Part shown: positions 22,587-34,066 of the stretch, one piece after another
Numbering within the stretch: position 1 is the first letter of the stretch
Layout: each line of letters opens with the position of its first letter
Assembly: GCA_964247055.1 (NCBI GenBank)
Contig: OZ176053.1
Coordinates: 6,696,001 to 6,760,000, forward strand
Length of the DNA stretch: 64,000 bases
Direction of reading: 5' to 3'
Source of the DNA: Paragordius varius
Lineage: Eukaryota; Nematomorpha
Made by a program: the position numbers and the translations under genes
The notes under the pieces: model-generated
Database searches by the model: none
The model's input: the letters and a program-made list of their open reading frames with translations, nothing else
What the model was told of the DNA's origin: nothing

Positions 22587-23458
22587 TTTATTATTTTTAG
22601 ATATTATTACTATTATAAAAAAATAATTATTTATAAATAATTATGTGACGTCATATACTATTGATTGGGTAGTCAGAAATATTTGAATTATTTTTGAATT
22701 TTACACTGTTGCAAAGTCGGCATTTGAATAATTTACTATCCATTCACCTATCTTTTTTTCATCAACGCATAGTTTTACCTGCTGTCAAATAGTAATTTTT
22801 TCTAAAAAGCTATGGAACAGAATTTTCATAAGATCGTGTGTGAATGATTTTATCTGCATGGCAACATCTTATATAAACCATATATATTGTTTCCCTCTAT
22901 TTTTATTGTCATATATTGGTAATTATATTGTTTTTGACAATTGGCATTTTTTAAAACAAATATACCATTATAATCTATATATTTATAAAAATATCTATTT
23001 CCGGGAAACCGGTAAATCCATTTGAATCCAAATGTCGAAAAAATATAATCATTAATGAATGCCCTGACAATAGCTTCGCCCTTTTTTTGAATTAGGTCCC
23101 CAGTTCGGGCCTACCCCGTGTAATAAACGGTTTTTTTTTGTAAACATAAGTCCACAAAAATCGTGTCTTTGAGAAAATTTTCTGGAAAACGTGTTGCATT
23201 CAATTTCAAATATGATATTTGTTTATTTCGATTGCGCCGAACATAATCGGCTCGCTTTTTTAATTAATGCCCTCTTTTTACCCGCTCCTCCCGTAAAATG
23301 CCATTTTTCCAAAAAAATTCAAAAGTAATTGTTTGAATCTATTTTTCGCCCAAGTAAACAATATATTAGTATGAATGCACCGTTTTGAAATTTATATGAG
23401 ATCATAGCTAATAAATAATATTTCGAAATAATCCATTTATTGTCCCTTTTTTCAAATA

Positions 23459-23474
23459 GCCCCCCCCCCCCCCA
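23459..23474. repeat. Poly-C run
   Basis: About 14 consecutive C in a very A+T-rich setting, followed by GTCCGAAGGAC and GCTGCGTAGCAGC small palindromes. Inside the hAT element, probably its subterminal region. Confidence 0.8.
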
Positions 23475-23747
23475 GTCCGAAGGACTTATTCGGGCTGCGT
23501 AGCAGCACGAGATTTACGCTAGTATCCATATATATAACATATGATATAATTATATGTACATACATTTATATCAAATTTTTAATAAATTTATTGTTGGATG
23601 TTTTAATTGTTTCTAATGAGCTTATAAATAGTAACGAACAATATCATTTAATATAAAACACCGAAAATCCGGTTAAAAAATAGGCAAAGTATGTTTCAAT
23701 TTTGTACTACGCCAGGGTTCTAAATATCTGGTCACATTAATGTACAC

Positions 23748-24703
23748 ATTTAATTGAATTAACTAAAAAAATCCAGATGCAATATATATGTATATATTCT
23801 GATATATAATGTATCAGGGTTCTAATGATGCTTTTGAGTTTGGGCTCTTCGAGATATAAGTTATTAAAACTTTTGTGGTATCGCTACATATCAAGCACAC
23901 AATAATCAGCTTATTCGCATGGTGATAGCTGTGGGGACATGTGTAGTTAAACAAAGTTATATTAAGGTGTTTCCATATGCAGAGATTAGAAGTGGATCAT
24001 AAAATTTTGCTAAAATTAATGTAATCTGGTAGAAAAATGCACATCAAGATTATCAAGGTGCTTAACAAGGTTTTTAACAACGTTAATGATATTTGACATT
24101 GTTCTAAATAGATTGGTGAAAGCTTAATGCTTTAATACAAAATAATTAATTACATGTATACTATTTATATATATAGAAGGATGTAAATTCCGAAAGTTGT
24201 CCATAAAGACTCTGGGCTGATATTCATTAAACGCAAAAAAGCAGTTTCAATTTTTAGGCATTTTAAAATTATTTTTATTTTTCAAAACCATTGTCACCGT
24301 TACTAATTACATATCCCCTGGTTTTAATTTTAAAGACAGAAAAAGATACAACTATAAGATATGATCTGCGAAATACTAATATTTATTAACATTTTTTACA
24401 TTTTCTGTTGAAAAAATTAAAATTTATATAAATAAATAACATATGCTAATATTCGAACATATTATATAAGAACAAATAATATTGTCACTCCATATTAAAA
24501 CATTGCATCGATTAGGGTCCATCACTAAAAACAATAAAAACCAAAATTATATGAAATTGGTTATTTTGTTCCTCAATTTAATAATCTAAGTATGAATAAA
24601 CTATATACTCATAAATATATCTTTTTAAATAAAAATAATATATAAGAGATCAAAAAATAGCTAATTGGATTGAACTGTTTATAAAATTAAATTAAAATAA
24701 TTG
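23748..24703. other. Intergenic, nothing recognised
   Basis: A+T-rich, no supported gene or repeat. Confidence 0.5.
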
Positions 24704-25130
24704 TACAGACAGAAAGTAAAAAGGCAAAATATTTTTCGAAAGCATACTTTATAAATTTAAGTCTTATAAAAACGATTTAATTGCGATTGTAAAATGTATA
24801 ATCCATTGTGTTACCAATTTACATCTCTATTTCATACTTTGTAATTTAAAGCAATGAATTACAGTATGAGTAAGTATACATTGCTAATATTAATTTCCAA
24901 ATAGCATATACAACAAAGGGCAGTATTATTGGCCTTTAGTTATTTTTCCCTTTGTAACATAATTAGCCAATGAAAACTCTCTTTGCTGCATATACTATTT
25001 GGCAATAATAAAGAACTTTCTAGCAATATATGTATACTTATTCATACTGTATATTAAAAAAATTTAACAAGTATAGCGGCGATCTTTTGAAAAAAATATA
25101 TCTTCTTTATTATTTTACATTTCGACTGTT
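24704..25130. mobile_element. ACGGACAAAACG-family element copy 3, degenerate, split by a MITE
   Basis: Left end TACAGACAGAAAGTAAAAAGG and inner segments match copy 1. The right end ACATTTCGACTGTTAT is a degraded terminus. Interrupted by the Tc1/mariner-type MITE at 24862-25049. Confidence 0.6.
24862..25049. mobile_element. Tc1/mariner-type MITE, 188 bp, TA target site
   Basis: TIRs CAGTATGAGTAAGTATACAT and ATGTATACTTATTCATACTG, flanked by TA on both sides (24860-24861 and 25050-25051). The inverted repeat continues further in (AATAGYATATRC / GCATATACTATT). Confidence 0.9.
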
Positions 25131-25161
25131 ATAACTGTCAATTTTCAATATAAATTAAATA

Positions 25162-26712
25162 TTATACGCATAGACAATCTTCGACTGATAAATCAACTTC
25201 GTAATATCGAGTCTTTTGGCATACTATAACGTTGCCGATCGTACGGTGTTTACGTTCACAACTTGAAGATCTATTTTATTTATTATTATATAAGAATAAA
25301 GAATTAAAATTTAAATTAATTCTTCGGATATAACGGATCAATTAAATTGATTGTTTTAAATTCATCCTAAATTAGTTTTAATCATTGGTCTCTTATTGTA
25401 TTTATATAGTCAAACTTAATTGGATTATTATATAACTGAAGAAAAACATAAGATATTTTTAGATTAGTCGGGGTGAAGTAGTTTATGTTTTCGACAAATT
25501 ATTTCGTTAATATTTAAAATAATGTGTTAATTTAATATTTAATCGCGAGTATTTAGTTGAACTTGAGATATCTGATAATTATAAATGAAATTTGCTAAAA
25601 ATTGTGCATAATATGACACAAAATCAAATAAGTTTTGAAATACATACCGTTGACATGAAACCCATTTAATGTCTTGACGGAAGGTCGGCGTGTTTACAAT
25701 GTATACCAAACCTCGGACCGGATGGTCAAAGCATCTCACATCAACCACACTTTCAATACAATTTTCTCCATATCTGCAAGAGGGGATAAACATCAATTTT
25801 TAAAACTTTAATATAAAGTTTATACGTTGTATAATGGTATAATTTTTATAATTATAAGGGTAGGTATCGTTTTTAACTTATGACCTGAAAATCTGGTATC
25901 ACTTTACATAATATGATGTGCTTATTACAATTAAAATAAACTTTAGCAATTTATGATTTCCTTAATTTTTGGAAGATCTTAGGTTGATAATTGTTTAATT
26001 ACCATAAAAATATGATTATAAAAGTATAAATAAAATTATTTTTTGTTATGATTATTAAAAAAATATTTAGTATTATATATGATTAATTTTAAACTTGCTC
26101 AAATAATTAATAAATCATTTAGTTCAGGGGTGATCTCATTGCCGCTGCTTTGATAATTTTTGGTTTTTTATTTATGTATGATATATCTTTTAAATAATCT
26201 TAAATTTTTGAATAAAATCAAATTTTTCATTTTTTTAACATTCTTAAAGGACCTTCGCGTACCAAAAAAAACGTGTTGGATTCCTGATTTAGTGTTTTCT
26301 ACTTATTTCGAATATTAATAAATTCATATTATAAAGGCTTCAAATTTGACTTATTTGTTGGAAAATTAACACATTTAAGGCGCTAGTTCAGTTAATTATT
26401 TATATGGTAACTAAGTTACTCGGAACATATGTCATACGAATTGACTTGGGATCTTCTACTAATTTGTCCAATGTCTCTATCCCATTGACTAAAAAAGAAG
26501 CATGTCAAAAATCCATATAATTTATATTTTAATAGTATATGATTGTAACTTTTGGAAGGTATTTACTTTCGATACGAATTATATCCTAAACAGTTGCTGC
26601 GCCCTTCAGTTTCATTTGATATCTTTATGGGATCAATTTTCTCGATCGCGATGCTAAAACATCCTTTCAAGGTGACACAAATCAGGAACGTGAATAAAAT
26701 TATTTTAACCAT
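25162..26712 (-). CDS. Spätzle/neurotrophin-like secreted cystine-knot protein 1 (149 aa)
   Basis: Four exons on the minus strand: 26712-26567, 26488-26420, 25773-25648 and 25270-25162. All three introns are phase 2, the coding total is 450 nt, and the frame closes exactly. It starts MVKIILFTFLICVTLKGCFS, a good signal peptide. Nine Cys follow in the mature part; exon 3 carries VRCFDHPVRGLVYIV...FRQDIKWVSCQ and exon 4 ends LSVEDCLCV-stop. The C-x(5-6)-C spacing and the final CxC match the Spätzle/Trunk/NGF cystine-knot fold, whose members are secreted dimeric ligands (Toll or Trk-like receptors). It lacks the middle Cys-rich stretch present in its neighbour paralogue, so disulphide pairing is uncertain. 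Intron 2 contains a hAT MITE. Function is inferred from fold pattern only. Confidence 0.78.
26125..26286. mobile_element. hAT MITE in intron 2 of cystine-knot gene 1
   Basis: Begins CAGGGGTGATCTC and ends GTGTTGGATTCCTG. Flanks ATTTAGTT (26117-26124) and ATTTAGTG (26287-26294) agree at 7 of 8 positions. 162 bp. Confidence 0.8.
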
Positions 26713-27249
26713 TTACTTAGAATTTCAATACAATTATTATATTATAATGTTTTTTGATTCAAACAAAAAGGTTGAGTAAGTTTTTTTCGTACTATATATA
26801 GTCTCGTAAATTTGTTCAATGATAATGATAACAATATAACGGGAAAGGATGTTTCTCATAAATATTAGATAAATTATGACAGATACATATGTATAGTATA
26901 ACTTTACAATGATATGTTTTGAATTCACATTACATAAGATCAAGTACAAGTTTGGCATTTCACGATTCAAGGACAAATATGGTTTTAACATTTTAACCAC
27001 CAAAGTTAACACAACACAGAGCAATAGATTGAATTTGGAATTAATTCTAATCAATTAAAAATATATGTACAGGGTAGACATCTATATATATGCCCAAAAA
27101 ATTAAGGTTGTCAAATAGGTATGTCTAAAGTTAACAAATATAGTAGTTGTTAAAAGGAAATGGATCAAAAAGCTTTAATATATATAATAAATATAACGTA
27201 TAAAACACTAAGATTTCATTTAAAACTAATTTTTTTTATCTTATCAATC
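26713..27249. promoter_or_regulatory. Shared intergenic region between divergent cystine-knot genes
   Basis: The 537 bp between the two start codons must contain both promoters unless 5' non-coding exons lie elsewhere. A+T-rich; no specific element was identified. Confidence 0.5.
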
Positions 27250-29864
27250 ATGCTGTTTTGTACAACAAAATCTTTGTTATTCATAACATCCTGCCTTATT
27301 GTGGTAACGTATACCGAACTCCCCATGAACATATATCAGATATCTGCCGTTTATAAATTGGGGTCCCAGGCTAACGAGGGGCGAACAAATTGTCCTTATG
27401 TTAAACAACTTGAAAGGTATTTTTAACATTTATATTATGAAAAAGAATAATGCAACTTTTTTTTCGTATCGAATCAATTAAAAAAATTTAAATTTGAACT
27501 ATAATAATGTGAAAGGCATTGAAAAATTGGATTAAGTTTAATCTTGTCGCTAATTATGCAACTTTTGATAAATATATAATCCATTGATTGGTAATTAATA
27601 CTGTACATATGAACAATTTATGCACATCAAACCTTAGGAAAATTGGATTTATGAATTCTAACCGGATAGATTTTAACTCTTTACACATGGTAACGATTTA
27701 GGTAGAAAAAAGCGGTTATTTTTTTACAATTTAAAATTGACTGTCGTTTGTCTTATAAACATGGTCTAACATCTAATGCAAATGACTTAAATAATTAAAA
27801 TAATTTAACATAGTATTGGTATGGAAGTGGATAGTTTTTAATTGATTAAATGGCTAATGATGCCATTGATAATCTATCTCAGAATTAACAAACAACCTGT
27901 TCCTTTTGTACTTTTTAATATATAATGCGAATGTACGATCTTTTCACGACAATGTATAATGACATATACTGACTGTGTATTCAGGGTTTTAAAAAAATTA
28001 CCCCGAGAATGATAATATTTGGGTTTACCATGGTATACACCCGACTCCTAATAAAATTTCTATTGCATTTTAAAGGGCTTTATAACCCATAAATGATAAA
28101 GCTATCTGACTAGATAAAATGCCTGAACAAATGAAAAATAAATAAAACCTATTTAAAACAGGGGTGTTCAATACAAATGGCATAGCAGGCAGCATTTTTG
28201 ACTCAAAAAAATCGGCGGGCCGCATTGAATATTTATATATATATATATATATATATATAAGCCTTCATAAATATTATATTAGATTTCAAACATACTGTGA
28301 AATACAAACACAATGTAACGAATTTTCTAGTTCGTTGTTGCCAATTGAATAATAGCCTTATTCAAAATTTGTATAATATAAACATTCTTAGATTTTATGA
28401 ACATATACTTTCAAATTATTAATTCAAAATTTTTAACGGGCCGCACAAATTGTCTCGAAGGTCCGCATGCGGTCCGCGTACCGCGTGTTAGACACCCCTC
28501 TCTAAACATTAAAGCATAAAGCGTATTTTTATAGTTATTTACAATGGACAAAAAAATTCAAAAATTTATTTTCTCGGATTTATTTTTCTGCAAAAATGGC
28601 ATTTTACGGGGACGGATAAATAGAGCGTCTAATTCCAAATCGGGCATTTATAAAGTGATTTAAAAAAATAAAAATTTCACCCTTTTGGGTTTGATAAGGA
28701 TTGCACGTTTCCCGGATGTTAAATTTTTCCAAGGAAATTGTTTTTTATCAAAATAAATTTTATATAATATTCATGCAGCGAGTGGAACAAACAATTTACC
28801 AAGAATCTGAGTGATTCAGACGAAAAACCATCAATGATTGCGCGAAGATCCTGTAATAAGTAAGATTTAAATTTCCCGTAAAATAATAATAATAATAATA
28901 GAATCTTTTCCTGTTGAATAGCATTCGTTCAAAATATAGCATATAAATCTTTTTAAAATTCTCTTAAATTAAATTATTAGACTGAATTTGCAGTCTGAAA
29001 TTTAATTTTCCAAAAAGTTTTGGTAAATCACAATTTTTAATTTATATAAATCTTTATTTTAGTCTGGGCGCACCTGAATTATGACAATGTTCTAATTAAA
29101 TTGTTTTTTAAGTTAGCAAACTAAAAATTAGACCATAACAAAACGACTTTATTATGAAAAACAAAACTAATTTTTTTAAATTAATAACTATTTTGAATTT
29201 TGTTTATGCGTTTTGCTATTCATCTTTCTTACCTTTTACTAAATTATTAAAAATAATAAGATTTACGTCTTCCCTTCATGTCCGCGCTAAGCATATTTTT
29301 AAGCTAATTTTTTTTTGAATTTGTAGAATATCTCCAAAAAATAAAGAAATTTTCTCTTATTTATTTTAAACATATTTAGATTTAGTAGTGGATCTTGTGA
29401 TGTTGATGTAGTACATGTAAAATGTTTTAATCATCCGGTTCATGGGTTACTTTATGTATTAAATACTCATTTTTTCCGACAGGAAGTTATATGGGCATCT
29501 TGTAAAAAGTAAGATTTTAGCTATATTATACCATTTTTCCTTCTAAAGTGTCCTTCAAATTAGCATTAAAACATTTATACAGTTTTCTTAAAAACCTCTG
29601 GCCCTTTACACAAGGGTCCCACTCGAAGTGTTAAAAGACACTCTTGAAGTGCAAATGAGTTATGCACAAAAATGTTAAAATCATGATTATAATAATTATT
29701 AAACTCTTTCTTTTAGCCCAAACGAACCGTGCCAAAGATATGACACAGAAACTGGAACGAATTGTGTCCAAACATTTTGTTCACTAAAAAATGTTTTAGT
29801 TACGAACGGTAAAAAATATTTTTGGATACCACTTCATGTGGAAGATTGTGTATGCTCCAAATAA
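27250..29864 (+). CDS. Spätzle/neurotrophin-like secreted cystine-knot protein 2 (174 aa)
   Basis: Exons 27250-27416, 28779-28859, 29380-29508 and 29717-29864; all introns phase 2; 525 coding nt. The chosen start gives the signal peptide MLFCTTKSLLFITSCLIVV; an in-frame ATG at 27160 would add a longer hydrophobic leader. Ten Cys are encoded. The C-terminal domain has FRQEVIWASC, C-x(6)-C (SCKNPNEPC), TNCVQTFC, then a hydrophobic strand and WIPLHVEDCVCSK. This order and spacing match the Spätzle C-terminal cystine knot (C-x6-PC, C.Q..., f.IP..C.C). A dibasic RR precedes the Cys-rich part (IARRSC) and is a possible maturation site. It is paralogous to the gene at 25162-26712, with the same exon phases and shared NEGRTNC/TEGRSNC and CFxHPVxGLxYxxNT blocks. 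It ends 59 bp from the convergent GPCR. Confidence 0.82.
28159..28500. mobile_element. hAT MITE, 342 bp
   Basis: Starts CAGGGGTGTTCAATAC and ends GTGTTAGACACCCCTC. Internal GGCGGGCCGCATTGA and ACGGGCCGCAC/GCATGCGGTCCGCG blocks are typical of this hAT group. The possible TSDs (ATTTAAAA/TCTAAACA) are degraded. Lies in intron 1 of cystine-knot gene 2 and carries a TA run. Confidence 0.8.
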
Positions 29865-29923
29865 ACTTATTTTAAAAATAAATTAAAAAATGTTTAATTT
29901 TATTATATTGCATATATACTAAT

Positions 29924-31309
29924 TTATTCATTTGCATTGGCATTCGAAACATTTGTGGCATATGTGGATTTCGTGAGTGATAAAATACTGCCTTTTCGCA
30001 CAATACCAAGCGTTTGTCGCAACGCATTACGAATATTTCGATCAAATGACATATATACATAAAAGTTTAGGGTATAAAAAGAAAGTTCCAAGAAGTCAGA
30101 AATACTGATGATAGAATCTTCTTCAATGGCCGCTGCGATTACAACTATGTTTGGAGTTTCTAGGAATAAATACATGGTGAAATAGATGAGGGCTGATATA
30201 TTTCGTGTATACATTTTGTTAGTTTTCTTTGGAGTGATTACAGTGCGATTCCTTTCAGTACTTAAGTTTGATGGGGTTAAATGTTTTGGACTATCATTTG
30301 CTTTTGGTTGATTTTGATTAAGATTTAGTGTGTTTCTGGTGCTTGATTGAGACATCTGTGGAAATGTTTTTCGCGTTGTTTTGCGCAGACTGTACCTCAA
30401 CAAATAAAATGTTATACCAGTACCAAATACTAAAATGCAAACCCCAGGAATGCCTGATAATATGACCATACGTGCAACATCGTATTTCTTTATCCATGGA
30501 ATATCCGTAAAAGTATTGTAATATCTGGTGGACACTGCAAATTTAAATGATTTATTCGTTGACATTACATCACAAAAGAGTGAAGCATTTAAACCGGTTG
30601 GATAAGATTTAATCATTTCTGACTTCGTGGGTTGTATAAATAGGCATTCATTAGTTTCATACCAAAAATAACTGCTAAAACTGGCACCAATTGATAAAAT
30701 AATGAAAAATGTACAGATTAGTATTAAAGGATTCAAACATGATGAAAAACTAGAGCGTGGGTTTAGCATACGCTGTATAAAATTGGTGTATCTCAGGGAG
30801 CTGTGTAGCAAGAAAAAACGGTCAGCCAGTAAAAGTGCCAACATAAAAATGGAGCCTGCAAAACACCCATTAAGTATTATAAGGACATATCGGCCCCTAA
30901 ATATCAACCAATTCCTATGAACAACTAAATCAACCCTTGTATACTTGCGTATATCATCGGCTAAAGTCATGGTTGCCATACAAATGGTTATGAGATTCAA
31001 GACCGCAATAATTTGTAAAAGTGTATAATATATCTTATTGTTGTTACTGATGTATGTGGTGCGAGAACTTGTATCAGAATTTCCACTTGCACCAGATGAT
31101 CTACCCCGTTTCATTTGTCGAATGAGATAAAGACCCATGAGATTGCCCACAGCACCGATAACTAAAAAAATGGGCGTTATAATAATGTACAAAATGACGG
31201 AATAGTCACGAAACGATGTAGCAGCCTTATCCCTATTACATAGGAGGGTGTCGTTTTCAATGTCATCTTTGCGACAAACATTTTGGTAAATTTCGTACAA
31301 TTTTGACAT
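29924..31309 (-). CDS. Rhodopsin-family G protein-coupled receptor (461 aa), single exon
   Basis: One uninterrupted frame with seven hydrophobic segments: TM1 about 36-62 (VGNLMGLYL, with the family GN), TM2 about 92-115, TM3 about 143-165 ending LADRFF in the DRY position, TM4 about 193-212, TM5 about 282-307, TM6 about 368-390, and TM7 about 398-418 with NFYVY in the NPxxY position. The N-terminus has an NDT glycosylation site. The third cytoplasmic loop is long, basic and Ser/Thr/Asn-rich. The layout suggests a peptide (FMRFamide-like) receptor of the type common in protostomes, but the ligand cannot be read from sequence. The start Met follows an A+T-rich 5' region. An AATAAA on this strand (about 29899-29904) falls in the 59-bp gap before cystine-knot gene 2. 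Confidence 0.88.
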   Translation of the reverse strand: MSKLYEIYQNVCRKDDIENDTLLCNRDKAATSFRDYSVILYIIITPIFLVIGAVGNLMGLYLIRQMKRGRSSGASGNSDTSSRTTYISNNNKIYYTLLQIIAVLNLITICMATMTLADDIRKYTRVDLVVHRNWLIFRGRYVLIILNGCFAGSIFMLALLLADRFFLLHSSLRYTNFIQRMLNPRSSFSSCLNPLILICTFFIILSIGASFSSYFWYETNECLFIQPTKSEMIKSYPTGLNASLFCDVMSTNKSFKFAVSTRYYNTFTDIPWIKKYDVARMVILSGIPGVCILVFGTGITFYLLRYSLRKTTRKTFPQMSQSSTRNTLNLNQNQPKANDSPKHLTPSNLSTERNRTVITPKKTNKMYTRNISALIYFTMYLFLETPNIVVIAAAIEEDSIISISDFLELSFYTLNFYVYMSFDRNIRNALRQTLGIVRKGSILSLTKSTYATNVSNANANE

Positions 31310-33490
31310 GACGAGTTTAAAAAAATTACATTTAAATAATAAATCCTAATATTATAAAACAAATTAAATCCCATATAACCACAAAATCAAGAAAGGAAAC
31401 TATTTTGGAGAAGGTTTAAGCACGGAATGTTTGTGACCTTATTAAAGAATTAATGATGCTTTTAAAAATAATTCTATTGTCAAGGTTTAATTCCATCTAC
31501 AAAATACATATTTTATCAATAATTTCGCAAATTTTTACAAAAAATGCTTTATAATATTAAATTACCTACGTACAATTATAATAATGAAAAGGTATCTTAG
31601 AATTAATAACTATAAGTAGCGTAATCTAATCTTATCTCTGCCATGTTGATAAATCGGTTTAAACCCTATATATATTTTGTGGCTAGGGAATAAATGATTG
31701 CGCTTTAATTAGCCTAATGTTATATTTGTACTACTTGCTTAGCATTTGGTATACTCTCAAAAAAGATATGACCATATTTTTGTCTTTGGTCGAATTGAGA
31801 AATCGCTTTTCCTGCTATTTTAGTTGGTATTAAAATAATATATGCATGATTAAAATAATTTGTTTATTGGTTACCTACTACAGATTATGGATAAATGGCA
31901 TAGAATATTCTTTTTTTAGGTTGTATATTTTTTTATTTGACTATTAAGTTCAGGCGCAATTAAAATATCGAGATGATCAAAACTTCATATTTTTTTTTAA
32001 TTTATTAAATACCATTTGGACTATGAAAATGTCCTTGAACATCCGTAATTTTTAAATTTTGCACACCATAATTTTAATTTGAATTAATATATATTTATAA
32101 TATCTTTATTAATTAATATTAATTCTAAATTTAAATTTTATAAAAAACCTTTTTTGTTTCGAATTAATTTTTTCCAATTTACCAATATTGAACCTATTAA
32201 TGTTTTAAAAAACTAAATATTACAAATTACCTATAAAATATATATTTTTTCCTAAAATAATTACAATATTTTTTAAGAATGAGTTGATATTGATATAAAA
32301 GTTTAGGTAAATAATGAGAATAGATTAAAAAGGATATATATTTTAATTATATAACTTGCTTGAAGACACTTTCGAAAATGGTATATTACTAACAAAAAAA
32401 TAAAAACCAAATTCTAAGTTTATTAAGTTGTAATTACATATTTTGTATAAATTTATTCCATGTTTTACCATACTATAAGTATATAGAGTTTTTACTAAGC
32501 TAATCCAAATTTAATAACAAACAAACTTTCAATTTAAAGTTCTGAGAGGTGATAGAAATGTTCAGCATCATCACATTATATAAAAAAATTGTTTATTTAA
32601 TATTTAAAAACATATACTGTTACCACCCTTTAAAATGCCCATGAACTAGTTTCACCAAAAATCTTGCTACATTTTAAAATTTTAAGCAAAATAATAATTT
32701 TCGGAAAGTTAAAATCAAAAAAAAATTTTTTTGCTTTATTTGTAGAGTATGATATATTTTGGTATTATTTTTTATGGAGCTAGTTATCATCAAAAAATAT
32801 AACTGGTAATCTTGGCATTTTCTGATATGCCTTACCATACATATTCCTATCATATAGATATTTCATCAGGATATTTTTTGTGCCCTTTTTTAGTGTAATA
32901 CGCAGAACATTTCTAGCACTCAGAATTCTAATTTATAGGTTTGTTTCAAACTTCGGTAAATCTTTGTAAAAAACAATATATATAACATAAATTTGAAGGC
33001 GAACAAATATTTTATCGAATTTCTGAGGTAATCACCATTATTAATAATATAGAAAAGGTATTATAGCATCTTAAAGCATGTTTATAACGGTTTCATCATG
33101 CTCTAAAATAGAATGAAGTATGCTTCAACACAGTTTTGTTAAAGTATGTACTTTCTTTAACTACGCATTTTTTTCATATATATTTTTGTTGCTATAATCT
33201 AGCATATACACAAAAAAATAAACTGATGAAATATATCATGATGCATTTGGTAACCCTTACAGGTGATTTAAGAAAACTAACACTTTTGTGGCAAGTGTTT
33301 ATATCAGAAAATTGCAAAATTTCCCCACATTTTTAAAATAATTTTTTTTTATGACGGCTAAATGCTTCATTTCTAGAATATCACTTAAATACATCACAAT
33401 TATAAAGAGTGAAACAATATTATACATTATAATTAGACGTGGGCTACGAAAATCCCAAAATTTTTGCTATTCTTAAATGCGCTTATTTAA
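31310..33490. other. Intergenic, repeat fragments only
   Basis: No gene. Short segments around AGGTGATAGAAATGTTCAGC (about 32547-32566) recur in altered or inverted form near 34290, 34390 and 36740, indicating an old dispersed repeat that I could not delimit. Confidence 0.4.
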
Positions 33491-34066
33491 CACTTTGATT
33501 CAAATTGGGGTATCTAAATACCCCATACTAAATCTGAGTTAGGATTTTTAAAAAACTACTGAAGGTAACGGTCCTAATTTAAATTTATGCTTCTATTCTA
33601 ATAAAAATTATATATATATGGCAAAATATCTAAATTAAATTTTGTTTTGAAAAAAAAGTTTCATGTCCAACTACTTCGACGCCATTTTTAATTTATAAAA
33701 TTTTTGCAAAATATCGTCGATATTAAATTTTAAGGGTAAAATTAAAGCTAATTTTTTATTTAAATTCCATTTAACATTGATAATAATAAAAAAGGCGGTT
33801 TATTTTGTTTTTTTTGTTTTACCATTGCACACATGTCACGTTGACTAAATTTTTACCTTTCGGTTTTAGCTTAAAATAAATAATATCAAGTATTTTTGAA
33901 TAATTATTTTATATATTTCGGTTAATTAATGTTATACAAGTGCAAAATTTTGCAATGGTTTCGATTCCTCTCATATTTTTTAAAAAGTTTAATTTAAACA
34001 GGTTTGGGGTATTTAACTACCCCAATTTGAATCGAAGGACTAAAATGGATGCGTTGTATCCAAGTG
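33491..34066. mobile_element. TTAA-flanked MITE family, copy A (576 bp)
   Basis: Flanked by TTAA at 33487-33490 and 34067-34070. Ends CACTTTGATTC and CCAAGTG. Subterminal hairpins GGGGTATCTAAATACCCC (left) and GGGGTATTTAACTACCCC (right). Copies B and C are at 49021-49602 and, inverted, 56890-57464. Confidence 0.88.

Larger units (their letters stand above)
21641..23739 (+). mobile_element. hAT element, 2.1 kb, decayed, with 8-bp TSD
   Basis: Starts TAAAGTGACCAGATAG and ends ATATCTGGTCACATTA. ATGTACAC occurs at 21633-21640 and 23740-23747. The transposase C-terminus remains at 22431-22586. It also includes a run of about 14 C followed by small GC hairpins (23459-23515). It abuts the hammerhead palindrome with about 10 bp between them. 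Confidence 0.88.

Noticed and set aside
26737-27054. Minus-strand frame with hydrophobic start, first considered as signal-peptide exon of the cystine-knot gene 1
   Set aside because: The frame 26567-26712 has a better signal peptide, a block homologous to gene 2 exon 1 and the correct phase-2 donor.
27160-27249. Upstream in-frame ATG as start of cystine-knot protein 2
   Set aside because: Starting at 27250 gives a compact signal peptide like its paralogue; the longer leader has an unusual double hydrophobic stretch. Not excluded.
30702-30920. Plus-strand frame across the GPCR
   Set aside because: Antisense shadow of the GPCR coding sequence.
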